DNA of 22,937 nt from JBBQIY01 sp964553035 (GTDB lineage Bacteria; Verrucomicrobiota; Kiritimatiellia; RFP12; UBA3636). Position 1 is the first letter of the stretch. The number at the start of each line of letters is the position of its first letter. The position numbers and the translations under genes are program-made. The stretch is taken from NCBI GenBank assembly GCA_964553035.1, contig CAZKJH010000055.1:1-22937 (forward strand), given 5' to 3'. Below the pieces are notes generated by a model. It was not told the origin of the DNA. It saw only the letters and a list, made by a program, of their open reading frames with translations, and did not search any database. Below, piece by piece: positions 14,234-22,843 of the stretch.

Positions 14234-16034
14234 AGAACAGTTTGTCTTTAAATGGAATCGTGATGTCGTATTGGCGGCCGAGTTCGTTCATCTTGTAGAG
14301 TAGCATCGCATTCGGTTCTCGGGCATACTCACCCACGTAGTCGTACATCTTGGCTCGAGCCCAATCCGTCACCGCCTCCGCACCCACCTTCTCTGCTGAA
14401 TCGAGATCGAGCGAGAAGACCATGTCGTACTTGGTGCCTAATGAAACGCCACGGGCTTGAAAGACAACTGTTTTCCTGTCTTCCGGAACTCGACCGTAGA
14501 GTTGCATCGGGCGATCAAGATAGAGGTGCGTTGTCATTTTTGGTCCAACATCTGCACCGGCTGAAGTGTCAAACATAAAACTAATATCGGCGAGTACCGG
14601 ATTCGCAATGGATTGATAAAGGCCAAGCATCTTGTCAACAATTTTAAAACGATCAGGTGAAATATAAGCAGCAGCACCGCGGTTGCAGAACGAAAGCATG
14701 GAGAGCAAAAATTCATTCGAATTCTTTGAAACACCCACATTGAACACAGAAACTTTACCATTGTTAAGCTTCGAAAACTCACCAATGATCTCGGAGTCGC
14801 GTCGGAGATTGCCCGCCGTTGTTCTTCCGTCAGAAGCAAAAATGACAAGCATCACACGGTCTTTCGATCGCGGCATGTCGAGTACACCTTTCACCGCATT
14901 GAAGAAATCAGTGTTGCCTTCGGACACGATCCCGTCGATGAACGCCTTAGCCGCTTCGCGTGTGACAAAGTCGGCAGACTGCCACACGTTGCCGAAGCAA
15001 TAGCTGTTCTCAGTATTAAACTTGAGGACGTTGAGTCGGTCTGTGGGCTTGAGCGTATCGATGATCTGGCGAAAAGCCTGGCTACAAAAATACAAGCGCT
15101 CTTTTCCCAAGCTACCTGATGCATCCTGAACCAGCAGAATATCACGTGGCAACGGTGGGAGCACGTCCTCGGTTTTGCGATCAACATCGACTTTAAAATA
15201 CAAATAGCCGTCCGAGCGTCTGGGTCTATACACAGACACCGTTGTCTTCAAAACATTTTCAATCGGTTTCGCCGGCGCAACTTCGGCAGGAATTTCTTTG
15301 AAAAACTCTGCCGCTTCCTCGCCTGAAGCGACAGACCCAGCCTCTACCGATTCGGGCATGTGCGTCTCTCCGCCGATGAGTGTCTCGGCAACGGCGGCAT
15401 CGTCGACTTTGGGCGGCGCAGGGTTGACGTAGGCTGGAGTACCAATTCGACCTGCGTTTTCGAGCGCTTTGCCGAACTCGTAGGGCAACGTAACGTCAGG
15501 TGCGAATAGTTTACGTTCGATGTCTGGAACATCGCGGCGTTCGAAGGGAACAATTTCGTCGTAGACGATCTTGTCAACCATGGTGACGAGTTCCTCACGC
15601 GGCTGCCAAGGCGTTGGCGATGCAACCGTCTCGGCAATGGGCGGCTTCTGGATTTCAGGAGTGAGGGATGTGTTGAGATCGGCGGAGGCAACTGGGGGCT
15701 CCATTGTCGCCCCAGGTGTCGCCGTCGGCATCGTAAGCAAAAGATCTTCAACGTCAACGTCGTAGGGATCTTTGAGCGGTTCCGAGACAGCTTCAAACGG
15801 AAGTTCCGGATCCTCGTAGATCGTATCGAGCTTAATAGCGGATTCTTCGCGTAAGGCAAGTCGTTGTTCTACGGTTGCATCAACGCTACGCATAAAATGA
15901 ATCTTGTTGTTTCCAGCAAAATACAAAAGGGCTATATGAATCACGATGGAAAGCAGGATGGCGATGAGGTAGGCCATCGGATGCATATCTCCGCTTTGAT
16001 CATAGATGAAACTTCGCTCTTCCTTCGTAGTCAT
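14232..16034 (-). CDS. Membrane-anchored VWA-domain protein with TonB/TolA-like layout
   Basis: A 600-residue protein. A short cytoplasmic N-terminus precedes one membrane helix (about 20-40), as in TonB and TolA. Residues about 70-265 are rich in Pro, Glu and Ala and probably form an extended periplasmic linker. A von Willebrand factor A domain (about 295-475) follows with a full MIDAS: D304-x-S306-x-S308, T375 in EGNTDFF and D402 in SDG. The tail ends WARAKMYDYV and ELGRQYDITIPF, resembling the end of VIT/VWA-family proteins. No TonB C-terminal domain is present. It is the last gene of exbB-exbD-TPR-VWA, with one base between the TPR stop and this ATG. I infer that ExbB/ExbD energises it and that the VWA domain binds an envelope partner through a metal ion. 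Confidence 0.85.
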   Translation of the reverse strand: MTTKEERSFIYDQSGDMHPMAYLIAILLSIVIHIALLYFAGNNKIHFMRSVDATVEQRLALREESAIKLDTIYEDPELPFEAVSEPLKDPYDVDVEDLLLTMPTATPGATMEPPVASADLNTSLTPEIQKPPIAETVASPTPWQPREELVTMVDKIVYDEIVPFERRDVPDIERKLFAPDVTLPYEFGKALENAGRIGTPAYVNPAPPKVDDAAVAETLIGGETHMPESVEAGSVASGEEAAEFFKEIPAEVAPAKPIENVLKTTVSVYRPRRSDGYLYFKVDVDRKTEDVLPPLPRDILLVQDASGSLGKERLYFCSQAFRQIIDTLKPTDRLNVLKFNTENSYCFGNVWQSADFVTREAAKAFIDGIVSEGNTDFFNAVKGVLDMPRSKDRVMLVIFASDGRTTAGNLRRDSEIIGEFSKLNNGKVSVFNVGVSKNSNEFLLSMLSFCNRGAAAYISPDRFKIVDKMLGLYQSIANPVLADISFMFDTSAGADVGPKMTTHLYLDRPMQLYGRVPEDRKTVVFQARGVSLGTKYDMVFSLDLDSAEKVGAEAVTDWARAKMYDYVGEYAREPNAMLLYKMNELGRQYDITIPFKDKLF

Positions 16035-16035
16035 A

Positions 16036-18396
16036 TTAATTGACGCCCTCCGACGATCTGGAAGCCTCGATCCCCTCTTTTGACTTCGGGTATGTCTTGG
16101 TCAATTCCCCACGTAAGGTGGCAGCGTCTTCACTCCGCCCCATGCCGTCGAGAAGACCAATGGTTTCAACAAGAATACCCGGGATGATGGTGTCGTTCTT
16201 GTAAAGGAGACAGACCGTCATGAGATACCGGACGGCCTCATCCTTCCGGCCATCGGCGAGCGCGGCATGCCCTAGCCCCGTATAGGCGTAAATGCGCATA
16301 TCCTGGAGCTCGGGGGCAGCACAGCGCTCGACGGCAAGACCAAAGTATTTCTCGGCCTCCGCGTTCTGCCCTCGTTCCAAAAGAACTTCGGCAAGGCGGA
16401 GCGTAGATTCGGCGAAATAGCGCGACTTGACATCGATCTGCACGGCACTACGGAATGCAGCTTCCGCTTCTGCGGTCATCTTGCAGGCGCGTCTTGCTCG
16501 GCCGGCCAGCGTCCAACCCACCTGCTTCCAACTTAGATCGATCGTTTGCTCCACAAGGATGAGGGCTGTCTTTTCCGCGTTCACAAAGTCGTTCGTATAA
16601 TACTGGTGCTCGCTTAACCAAGCGAACTGCTGTGGGGTGAACTTCGAGCGAATAGGATCGTTGATAAGCTCTTGAAAAATCGTGGCAGCCTCGTCTTCTT
16701 GTCCATCTTGCTGAAGCACCATGGCCATCGAAAACCTTGTTTCGCGGAGCACGTCGTCGGAAGGCTTCGACTGGAGGGCGATGCGAAATGCCTTCTCTGC
16801 ATCCTTAAGGCTCCCCTTCTCACGGAGCAACTGACCTCGCCAGAACTGAGCATCGGGCAAACGCGGCGTCTGCGGAAAGCGCGACACGAGTGAGTCAAGG
16901 GTTACCAGTGCCTCCATCTTACGATCCACGCGAACTTCCTCAAGCGCCTTCTGATAGAGGGCCTCAGGAACGCCGCTGTCATTCGGAAACCGCTTTAAAA
17001 ATTCTTCCCAGTCGCGCAGTGCCTGGGCTCCCTGACCTGCAGAGGAGAGCGACGAGGCAGAAGCGAAAATCGCCTTAGGTGCGAGGGCAGAGTCAGGGAA
17101 TTGTTCGGCGAGTCGAAGGAAGAACACGGAGGCATCTGTCCACGACTTACGGAGCTGAAGCTGGTGTCCAAGCCGGTAAAGCGCGTCGGGGGCATAAGCG
17201 CTTGCAGGGTATTCCGACACCAACATTTTGTAGTACTGGACGGAAGCATCAGCCTCGCCCTTTCCTGCTGCGGCTTCCGCCATGAGCCAGAGAGCGTCTT
17301 CCCGTAGATCCTTGTCGGCAATCACCTTGATCAGTGCTGTCATTGCCTCGCCAAACTTGCCATTTCGGTACGCCGACAGTGCCACCTGATACCAAGATTT
17401 TGCGGCGAAGGGACTCGAGGGAAACGCTGTAGCAGTTTCAGTATACCATTTGACGGCCTCGTCGTAGCGAAGCAACTGAAAATAAGCGCAAGCGCGGATA
17501 TAGAGGTATTCTACGCGTTCTGCCTCTGGAGGCTGTGTGCTGCCGCTGCCATCCAACGCCGCCGCGCAACTCTTGAGGGCGTTATCGTAAAACCCGGAAT
17601 TGAGGTAAGCCCAACCCGCCTGCAACCGTGATTCTGGCACTCGAAGATCGTCTGGGTATTTGAGCTCGAGTTGGCGGAATGATTCCGCCGCCGCCTTAAA
17701 ATCATTCGCCGTGAAATCTACCCGTGCCGTCATGAAGAGTGCTTCTGCGCCGATGCGCGGGGTAGGAGGAGAGGATATCAAGTCGGCAAGCAGTTGTCGG
17801 GATCTGGCAAGATTCGCAACCTCACCGGGCATCGCGTAGAGTCTGCCAAGCGACAACTTCGAAAAAGCCGCCATTTCGCCATTGGGGTAGTCCTTCACAA
17901 CCGTTTCGAATGTTTTGCATGCATCAGCAATGTGCTTTGTTCTGGAAAGGGAATCGCCGTAGTAATAGAGAGACATCTCCCGGATATCCGTCGGCAGTGT
18001 TTCGGTGAGTAGCGAAGCGAACAACTCGACAGCAGCTTCTGGCTGGCCAATTTCCAAGAAGAGCGCTGCTCGTTTGAACAGTGCTTTATGCCGGAACGGC
18101 GCATCCTTCATCTGGGAGACTTTCAAGTACGCCTTCACAGCCGAAGCCTTGTCACCGCTCAGCCGAAGGGCTTCGCCGAGCCGGAAGAAAAGCATATCGC
18201 GATCCACCCCCTCTGGAAACTCATCGAGAAGCCGAGCGTACTCGATCGCCGCCAACTTGTACATCTCGCGACTAAACAGCCCGTCCGCAAAGACGCGGCG
18301 ATCCCCTTCGTCACGGAAGTCAGCCGCCACGGCAACACCAAAGGCAAGTGTAGCAGCAAACAAAACGAGTGTAATTTTTGACATTCTACCAATCAT
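16036..18396 (-). CDS. Exported tetratricopeptide-repeat protein of the Exb operon
   Basis: A 786-residue protein with a Sec signal peptide (about 1-24, cleavage after VAVA) and then TPR-like helical repeats almost to the C-terminus. Repeat units show the usual pattern of aromatic or Gly/Ala at position 8, Ala at 20 and Pro at 32, for example in AIEYARLLDEFPEG and AEKAFRIALQSKPSD. Many units have the length and spacing of outer-membrane-lipoprotein TPRs (YbgF/CpoB, BamD type), but there is no lipobox. It should be a periplasmic scaffold. The start 18396 lies 4 bases after the exbD stop; a second ATG at 18384 would give a shorter signal peptide and is equally possible. Its place between exbD and the VWA gene resembles ybgF in tol-pal operons, although the gene is much longer. 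Confidence 0.85.
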   Translation of the reverse strand: MIGRMSKITLVLFAATLAFGVAVAADFRDEGDRRVFADGLFSREMYKLAAIEYARLLDEFPEGVDRDMLFFRLGEALRLSGDKASAVKAYLKVSQMKDAPFRHKALFKRAALFLEIGQPEAAVELFASLLTETLPTDIREMSLYYYGDSLSRTKHIADACKTFETVVKDYPNGEMAAFSKLSLGRLYAMPGEVANLARSRQLLADLISSPPTPRIGAEALFMTARVDFTANDFKAAAESFRQLELKYPDDLRVPESRLQAGWAYLNSGFYDNALKSCAAALDGSGSTQPPEAERVEYLYIRACAYFQLLRYDEAVKWYTETATAFPSSPFAAKSWYQVALSAYRNGKFGEAMTALIKVIADKDLREDALWLMAEAAAGKGEADASVQYYKMLVSEYPASAYAPDALYRLGHQLQLRKSWTDASVFFLRLAEQFPDSALAPKAIFASASSLSSAGQGAQALRDWEEFLKRFPNDSGVPEALYQKALEEVRVDRKMEALVTLDSLVSRFPQTPRLPDAQFWRGQLLREKGSLKDAEKAFRIALQSKPSDDVLRETRFSMAMVLQQDGQEDEAATIFQELINDPIRSKFTPQQFAWLSEHQYYTNDFVNAEKTALILVEQTIDLSWKQVGWTLAGRARRACKMTAEAEAAFRSAVQIDVKSRYFAESTLRLAEVLLERGQNAEAEKYFGLAVERCAAPELQDMRIYAYTGLGHAALADGRKDEAVRYLMTVCLLYKNDTIIPGILVETIGLLDGMGRSEDAATLRGELTKTYPKSKEGIEASRSSEGVN

Positions 18397-18400
18397 GGGA

Positions 18401-18865
18401 CTAATTCAACGACTCCACGTTCGCAGGCGGAAGCTCGCCTGGCTTTTCCTCCGCCTGGTCGGTCATGGCAGTAGCAAACGAAATGTTGCCGATGCCAGCC
18501 TTACGGCAGGTATCGATAACGGAAACCAGATGCTCGTAGATCGTACTCTTATCCGAGCGAATGACCACGGGATGACCTGGGAACATCATCACCAAGCGTT
18601 CGCATTTCTCGAGCAGTTCCTCGGGCGCGAGAACGGTCTGATTCACCGAGATCACGCCTTCCTTGCTGAGATTGATCACAATTTCACCGGGAAGCCGGTC
18701 TGGGATGATGCCCGTTTCGGCAGTCGGCAACTGGATGTCGATTTCATTCTCCCATTGCGAATAGATGGAGGTGGTAACGAAAAACGTGAGCAACAAAAAA
18801 ACCACGTCCAACATTGGCGTTATTTGAAAGCCGGGGAGTTCGGCACTCTGATTAGTGAATTTCAT
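18401..18865 (-). CDS. exbD: ExbD/TolR-family biopolymer transport protein
   Basis: A 154-residue stator subunit of a proton-motive-force motor. A single membrane helix (about 18-36) contains ITPMLDVVFLLLTFFV with D20, the conserved proton-carrying aspartate of ExbD/TolR. The periplasmic domain (about 45-135) has the family's closing pattern of strand VVIRSD, helix, strand ISFAT. The last 20 residues are acidic and proline-rich. The frame is open to 18955, but the start at 18865 is preferred because it overlaps the exbB stop as ATGA and gives the expected ExbD N-terminus. Only one ExbD is encoded, whereas some Bacteroidetes and planctomycete operons carry two. Confidence 0.93.
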   Translation of the reverse strand: MKFTNQSAELPGFQITPMLDVVFLLLTFFVTTSIYSQWENEIDIQLPTAETGIIPDRLPGEIVINLSKEGVISVNQTVLAPEELLEKCERLVMMFPGHPVVIRSDKSTIYEHLVSVIDTCRKAGIGNISFATAMTDQAEEKPGELPPANVESLN

Positions 18866-19596
18866 TTGACGCGCTGAGTAATAATGGCTCGGAGTAGATC
18901 GGCTGATGCGCACTCGAGGTTCGCAACCTGCCGCGAAGCAGAACGACGGAACCAAGCATAGAACATCATCGCCGGGATCGAAATCATCAGACCTGCGATC
19001 GTCGTGATGAGCGCAAGCGAAACGCCTTGGGCAAGTGCCACTGGCTTAGCGGAGGCAATCGTGTCGCTCACGGCATGGAAAGCGCCTAGCATACCAATGA
19101 CGGTACCGAGTAAGCCAACCATAGGAGAAATTGATGCAATATCGAGAAGCCACTGTGTTCGGCCCTGAAGCCTGGTCGCTTGGCGCGAGCCTTCACCTGT
19201 AATCGTGGCGTCTAGCATCATCGGATCCGCCTCGGGAGCTGTAATGGCGTAGTTAATCGCCGCCATGGCAACGTGGGAGAACGGGCTCGGCTTGTAGTCG
19301 CACACCTTTCGAGCCTCATCGAATTGCCCAGCCAGAATCTTGTCCATCACGTCGTTCATGACGGCTCTCGGGATCGTAACCCCCGAACGCAACGTCGCAA
19401 ACAAGTAGAGAACATTAGCGATAAAGAACACCGATATCGCGGCGAGGACGTACATCAGCTCACCACCATCCTTGAAGAACTGAACCAGAGTGGTGCCAGA
19501 GCCGAGATCAGCACCAGCACCTTTCTCTTGGGCATAGGCGGCAGTCGTTGCCAACACAATGAGAAGGGTTGAAATATGACGGAATTCTCTCTTCAT
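18862..19596 (-). CDS. exbB: MotA/TolQ/ExbB proton-channel family protein
   Basis: A 244-residue inner-membrane channel subunit. A signal peptide-like segment (about 1-22, ending AYAQ) is followed by a short periplasmic part and three membrane helices at about 46-68, 153-175 and 190-214. The region ISPMVGLLGTVIGMLGAF (155-172) is the ExbB/TolQ signature around the second helix, and the loop DATITGEGSRQATRLQ matches the conserved cytoplasmic segment before it. An N-terminal signal sequence on ExbB is known from several non-proteobacterial lineages. GGAGA eight bases upstream fixes the ATG at 19596; the earlier open frame to 19662 has no support. It is the first gene of the four-gene minus-strand operon. 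Confidence 0.93.
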   Translation of the reverse strand: MKREFRHISTLLIVLATTAAYAQEKGAGADLGSGTTLVQFFKDGGELMYVLAAISVFFIANVLYLFATLRSGVTIPRAVMNDVMDKILAGQFDEARKVCDYKPSPFSHVAMAAINYAITAPEADPMMLDATITGEGSRQATRLQGRTQWLLDIASISPMVGLLGTVIGMLGAFHAVSDTIASAKPVALAQGVSLALITTIAGLMISIPAMMFYAWFRRSASRQVANLECASADLLRAIITQRVK

Positions 19597-19632
19597 ACGA
19601 AATTTCTCCAAATTACTAAAACGTTTTCTTAT

Positions 19633-19662
19633 ATAATAGCATTTATCAATTATCGCGTGCAA
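19633..19662 (-). promoter_or_regulatory. Probable promoter of the exbB-exbD-TPR-VWA operon
   Basis: Minus-strand TTGCAC (plus-strand 19657-19662) and TATTAT (19633-19638) are separated by 18 nt. The start near 19626 gives a leader of about 30 nt carrying the GGAGA ribosome-binding site of exbB. Confidence 0.45.
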
Positions 19663-19687
19663 TTCATATTTCCTCCTGCGTTGTGTT

Positions 19688-19705
19688 TCGCGATTGTCGC
19701 GATTG
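19688..19705. repeat. Tandem 9-bp repeat in the divergent promoter region
   Basis: Two adjacent copies of TCGCGATTG occupy 19688-19705. TTGTGTTT flanks them on both sides (19681-19688 and 19703-19710). They lie upstream of the exb promoter and about 130 bases from the DUF58 promoter, a position suited to a shared regulator-binding site. Confidence 0.5.
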
Positions 19706-19837
19706 TGTTTCCCGAATTGTATTCGGTCAACGGCTGAGCGTTAGTCTTTTATGCTACATGAAAACCTCTTACCGTCAGAGCAGCACCTCGATTTACCAAC
19801 ACCTATGGCTCATCAATGAGCGTGAAAAAGGACATTA

Positions 19838-19867
19838 TTGAATAAAGTCAGATACTTATGCTATAGT
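19838..19867 (+). promoter_or_regulatory. Probable extended -10 promoter of the DUF58-rhomboid-ctp operon
   Basis: TTGAAT (19838-19843), an 18-nt spacer and TATAGT (19862-19867) with an upstream TGC extended -10. The predicted start near 19874 gives a leader of about 70 nt with no clear Shine-Dalgarno sequence before the ATG at 19944. Confidence 0.5.
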
Positions 19868-19943
19868 AGTTCTCTGTATGAACCGTGTGGCTCAATACGC
19901 CTGAGTCCTTTGTCTATAACCCTCAAAATGTTTCGTTACGATC

Positions 19944-20825
19944 ATGATTGACACTGTAGAACTGATGCGCAAGGTCGGAAAAATCCGGATCTTGACCTCG
20001 CGTCTCGTCGATGACCAACTCTCTGGTGACTACCATTCCTCGTTTAAAGGCCATGGTATCGAATTCGATGAGGTACGTGAATATAGCGTTGGTGACGATA
20101 TCCGAAGTATCGATTGGAACGTCACCGCGCGGGTAGGCTTTCCGCACATCAAGCGATTCTCCGAAGAACGCGAGCTGACCGTCATGTTCCTCGTCGACGT
20201 CTCCGGCTCACAGTCCTACAGCTCCACAAGCCAGACGAAGTCAGAGCTGGCCGCCGAACTCACGTGCCTGCTAGCACTTACTTCCATCCGCAACCAAGAC
20301 AACGTCGGCCTCATCCTTTTCTCCGACCACATTGTCAAAACAATTCCGCCCCGTAAAGGTCGGAAGGCCGTCATGCGTCTCGTTCGCGAGGTGCTGGCCG
20401 CTGATAATCCTAATGGCGGTACCGACATCGCAGGAGCCCTCAATTATCTCAACAACGTGCTGCGGCGCAAAGCCGTTGTCTTCCTCGTCTCAGACTTTCA
20501 GGACGAGGGCTGGGAGAAACGACTGTCCATATCCGCCCTGCACCACGACCTCGTCTGCTGCCATCTCTCAGATCCTTGCGAGAATGCGCTACCGGATGTT
20601 GGCATGATTGAACTCGAAGACCCCGAAACAGGTGAAACGATGTGGGTCGACACGTCCTCAAAAAGCCTTCGCGAGAGCTTTGCGGCGAAAGCTACAGAGA
20701 AAACCGAATCGTTAGCCGCGCTTTTCAAGCGCAACAAGATCGATGCAATGTTCTTGTCAACCAACACCGACCCCATCGGCAAGGTCCGCAAGTTTTTCCG
20801 TATGAGGGCCGCTAAGACGCGCTAA
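19944..20825 (+). CDS. DUF58 (VWA-like) protein
   Basis: A 293-residue protein of the DUF58 family. The signature block reads LSGDYHSSFKGHGIEFDEVREYSVGDDIRSIDWNVTAR with a following KRFSEERELTVMFLVDVSGS, so both the DUF58 core and a DxSGS metal-binding motif are present. It has no membrane helix. DUF58 proteins usually sit beside a MoxR-type AAA+ ATPase and VWA (Bat) proteins and are thought to act in assembly or quality control of envelope complexes. Here no MoxR gene lies within the window; the gene instead leads an operon with a rhomboid protease and a C-terminal processing protease, facing the exb-TPR-VWA operon. The ATG at 19944 gives the normal N-terminus. Confidence 0.9.
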   Translation: MIDTVELMRKVGKIRILTSRLVDDQLSGDYHSSFKGHGIEFDEVREYSVGDDIRSIDWNVTARVGFPHIKRFSEERELTVMFLVDVSGSQSYSSTSQTKSELAAELTCLLALTSIRNQDNVGLILFSDHIVKTIPPRKGRKAVMRLVREVLAADNPNGGTDIAGALNYLNNVLRRKAVVFLVSDFQDEGWEKRLSISALHHDLVCCHLSDPCENALPDVGMIELEDPETGETMWVDTSSKSLRESFAAKATEKTESLAALFKRNKIDAMFLSTNTDPIGKVRKFFRMRAAKTR

Positions 20826-20829
20826 CCCC

Positions 20830-21540
20830 ATGTCCTTACTAACCCACGTCAAGAATAGGGCTGCATCCCTCTGGGCTCTGCTCGCCGGAATTCCTAGCGG
20901 CGTAAGAACAATTGTAGGTCTGTGTATCCTCATGCGTGTGATGCAGATGGTCTTGGCTGAGGCTCCGGTACGAACCGTACTGCTAGGCGAAGGATCAAAT
21001 TACCTCCTCGTCCCTGATGTGCTCACCTTCCTGTTTGCCATCCATGGAATCGGCCTTTCATTGGGCTTCTTCTGGACTCCCGTGACCTACATGTTTCTGC
21101 ACGGTTCCACCTCACATCTCATTCTCAACCTTGTCGGCCTGCTCACCTTTGGAACCGCCATGGAAAAGGATGTCGGCAAACGTCAGATGTGGGCCGTTTT
21201 CATCGCCAGCGGAATTATCGGCGGGGTTGGCTGGACACTTGCAAACGGTCTCAGCTCCTCGCAGCCTTGCATCGGAGCCTCCGCCGGTGTGCTAGGACTG
21301 GTCGGTGCCTTCGCCGCATTGAAACCACGTGAGCAATTCGACCTCTTCATCCCCTTCCCCATTGTCGTGTCAGCATGGGCCTTAGCCGCCATCATCTTCT
21401 CCCTGAATGCCGCAGAGCGGGTGCTTGTGGAGTCGCACGTTGCCTATCTCGCTCATCTCGTCGGCATTCTCTCCGGAATTATATCAGGCCTCATCTTAAA
21501 ATGGATAACTTCCAGAGGTACTAAAAAACTTCGTGAATAA
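20830..21540 (+). CDS. Rhomboid-family intramembrane serine protease
   Basis: A 236-residue protein with about six membrane helices. The rhomboid features are complete: HGSTSHLILN (H91, H96, N100) in the second helix of the core, GASAG with nucleophile S151, and H209 in AHLVGILSG as the second member of the catalytic dyad. It should cleave membrane-spanning segments of substrate proteins within the inner membrane. It starts 4 bases after the DUF58 stop and overlaps the next gene by 8 bases, so all three are cotranscribed. Its substrate is unknown; an anchored protein of the opposite operon is possible but only a guess. Confidence 0.9.
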   Translation: MSLLTHVKNRAASLWALLAGIPSGVRTIVGLCILMRVMQMVLAEAPVRTVLLGEGSNYLLVPDVLTFLFAIHGIGLSLGFFWTPVTYMFLHGSTSHLILNLVGLLTFGTAMEKDVGKRQMWAVFIASGIIGGVGWTLANGLSSSQPCIGASAGVLGLVGAFAALKPREQFDLFIPFPIVVSAWALAAIIFSLNAAERVLVESHVAYLAHLVGILSGIISGLILKWITSRGTKKLRE

Positions 21541-22810
21541 AACAATTAATAGCCTCATCGTCACCCTGTTGGTCAGCCTCCAACTCGTCGCCTCTGAAAC
21601 CAATCAAGTGCCAGTAGCGGCAGACCTGATCACAACAAACGCTGTAGCATCGGCAGACACAACGTCCCCCTATAAAGAAATATCAGTCTTGACCGAAGCG
21701 ATGTTCATCATCAAGAACCGTCATGTGGAGACAACCACATTTAAAAACCTCGTCTATTCTGCTCTTGACGGCATGGTCTACTCACTCGACCCTTACAGCA
21801 ACTTCATGCGCTCAGACGACTTCGACTCGTTCCAGAAGGATTCGAAGGGACATCTGATCGGCATCGGGATTACCGTCAGCAACCTCGACAACTCTTGGAT
21901 CATCGACTACCCGATGCCAGGCTCTCCTGCCTTCCGCGCAGGAATCCGGGCAGGCGATCAAATCATCGCCATTAATGATGCAACACCGGAGACGACTTCG
22001 TTTGAAGATGCCATGGACTTAATCCGCGGTGAACCCGGAACGGTAGTCGTTCTCACGATCCAGCATGCTGACGCGGAGTCCCCGACACCAATTGCCATCA
22101 AACGTGCCGATATAAAAGTTCCGACCGTACAATCCGCACAGATTCTCACCAATTCTATCGGCTATGCCTACATCGCTAAGTTTGGCGAAAACACACCTGC
22201 GGAATTCCGCCGTGCGCTACGCGAACAGATGAAGGACAAAATGAAAGGCTACATTTTGGATTTGCGTGACAATCCTGGCGGACTCTTACTGGCGGCAACT
22301 GACATCGCAGATGTCTTTCTCCCCAAAAACAAAGTCATCGTTTATACCAGAGGACGGATCAAGGAAGAGGATGACGAAGTTTACAAAACCCACGACGGAG
22401 ATCTACTCAAGGGTATTCCCATCGTCGTGCTGATCAACGGCGGTAGTGCCTCTGCCGCCGAAGTACTCGCTGGAGCGATTCAGGACAATGATCGCGGCAT
22501 CCTCATCGGCGAAACATCGTTCGGCAAGGCATCGGTGCAATCCGTTTTCAATCTCTCCTCTCGCCCCGACGAAGCTCTATTGCTCACCACCGCTCACTAC
22601 TATACGCCTAAATCCACGATGATCCACGGTCAGGGGATCAAACCAGACATCAAGGTGGCACAGTCTTTCGAAGAATTCCATGCGACCACGATAAAACGCC
22701 TCTGCACCAGCCACCCCGAACTTTGCCCTTCCAACAGCGTCGAAAAAGTCAACGCCACTCGCGATGCTCCCCTCGAAGCCGCTATCCAATACATCACCGA
22801 CCAAAATTAG
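21533..22810 (+). CDS. ctpA: S41-family C-terminal processing peptidase
   Basis: A 425-residue serine protease. A signal peptide (about 1-20) directs it to the periplasm. A PDZ domain (about 105-180, with GIGITV and PAFRAGIRAGDQIIAINDA) precedes the S41 catalytic domain, where S305 in GGSASAAEV and K332 in SFGKASVQ form the Ser-Lys dyad; LDLRDNPGGLL is also typical. CtpA/Prc enzymes trim or degrade periplasmic and lipid-anchored proteins from the C-terminus. The start is GTG at 21533, inside the end of the rhomboid gene; AGAGG lies rather far upstream (about 15 bases). It closes the DUF58-rhomboid-ctp operon. Confidence 0.93.
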   Translation: MNKTINSLIVTLLVSLQLVASETNQVPVAADLITTNAVASADTTSPYKEISVLTEAMFIIKNRHVETTTFKNLVYSALDGMVYSLDPYSNFMRSDDFDSFQKDSKGHLIGIGITVSNLDNSWIIDYPMPGSPAFRAGIRAGDQIIAINDATPETTSFEDAMDLIRGEPGTVVVLTIQHADAESPTPIAIKRADIKVPTVQSAQILTNSIGYAYIAKFGENTPAEFRRALREQMKDKMKGYILDLRDNPGGLLLAATDIADVFLPKNKVIVYTRGRIKEEDDEVYKTHDGDLLKGIPIVVLINGGSASAAEVLAGAIQDNDRGILIGETSFGKASVQSVFNLSSRPDEALLLTTAHYYTPKSTMIHGQGIKPDIKVAQSFEEFHATTIKRLCTSHPELCPSNSVEKVNATRDAPLEAAIQYITDQN

Positions 22811-22843
22811 GCCCTTCCGGGAAGTGTGTGGGATTTTCTCGAG

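Noticed and set aside
18005..18877. 290-codon plus-strand frame opposite the TPR and exbD genes
   Set aside because: It lies entirely antisense to two well-supported genes and its sequence has no domain-like pattern; it is a codon-bias shadow.
14232..19596. Zorya-type defence system or canonical tol-pal locus
   Set aside because: A MotA/ExbB-like channel is present, but there is no ZorB-type OmpA domain, helicase or nuclease for Zorya, and no TolB, Pal or TolA C-terminal domain for tol-pal.
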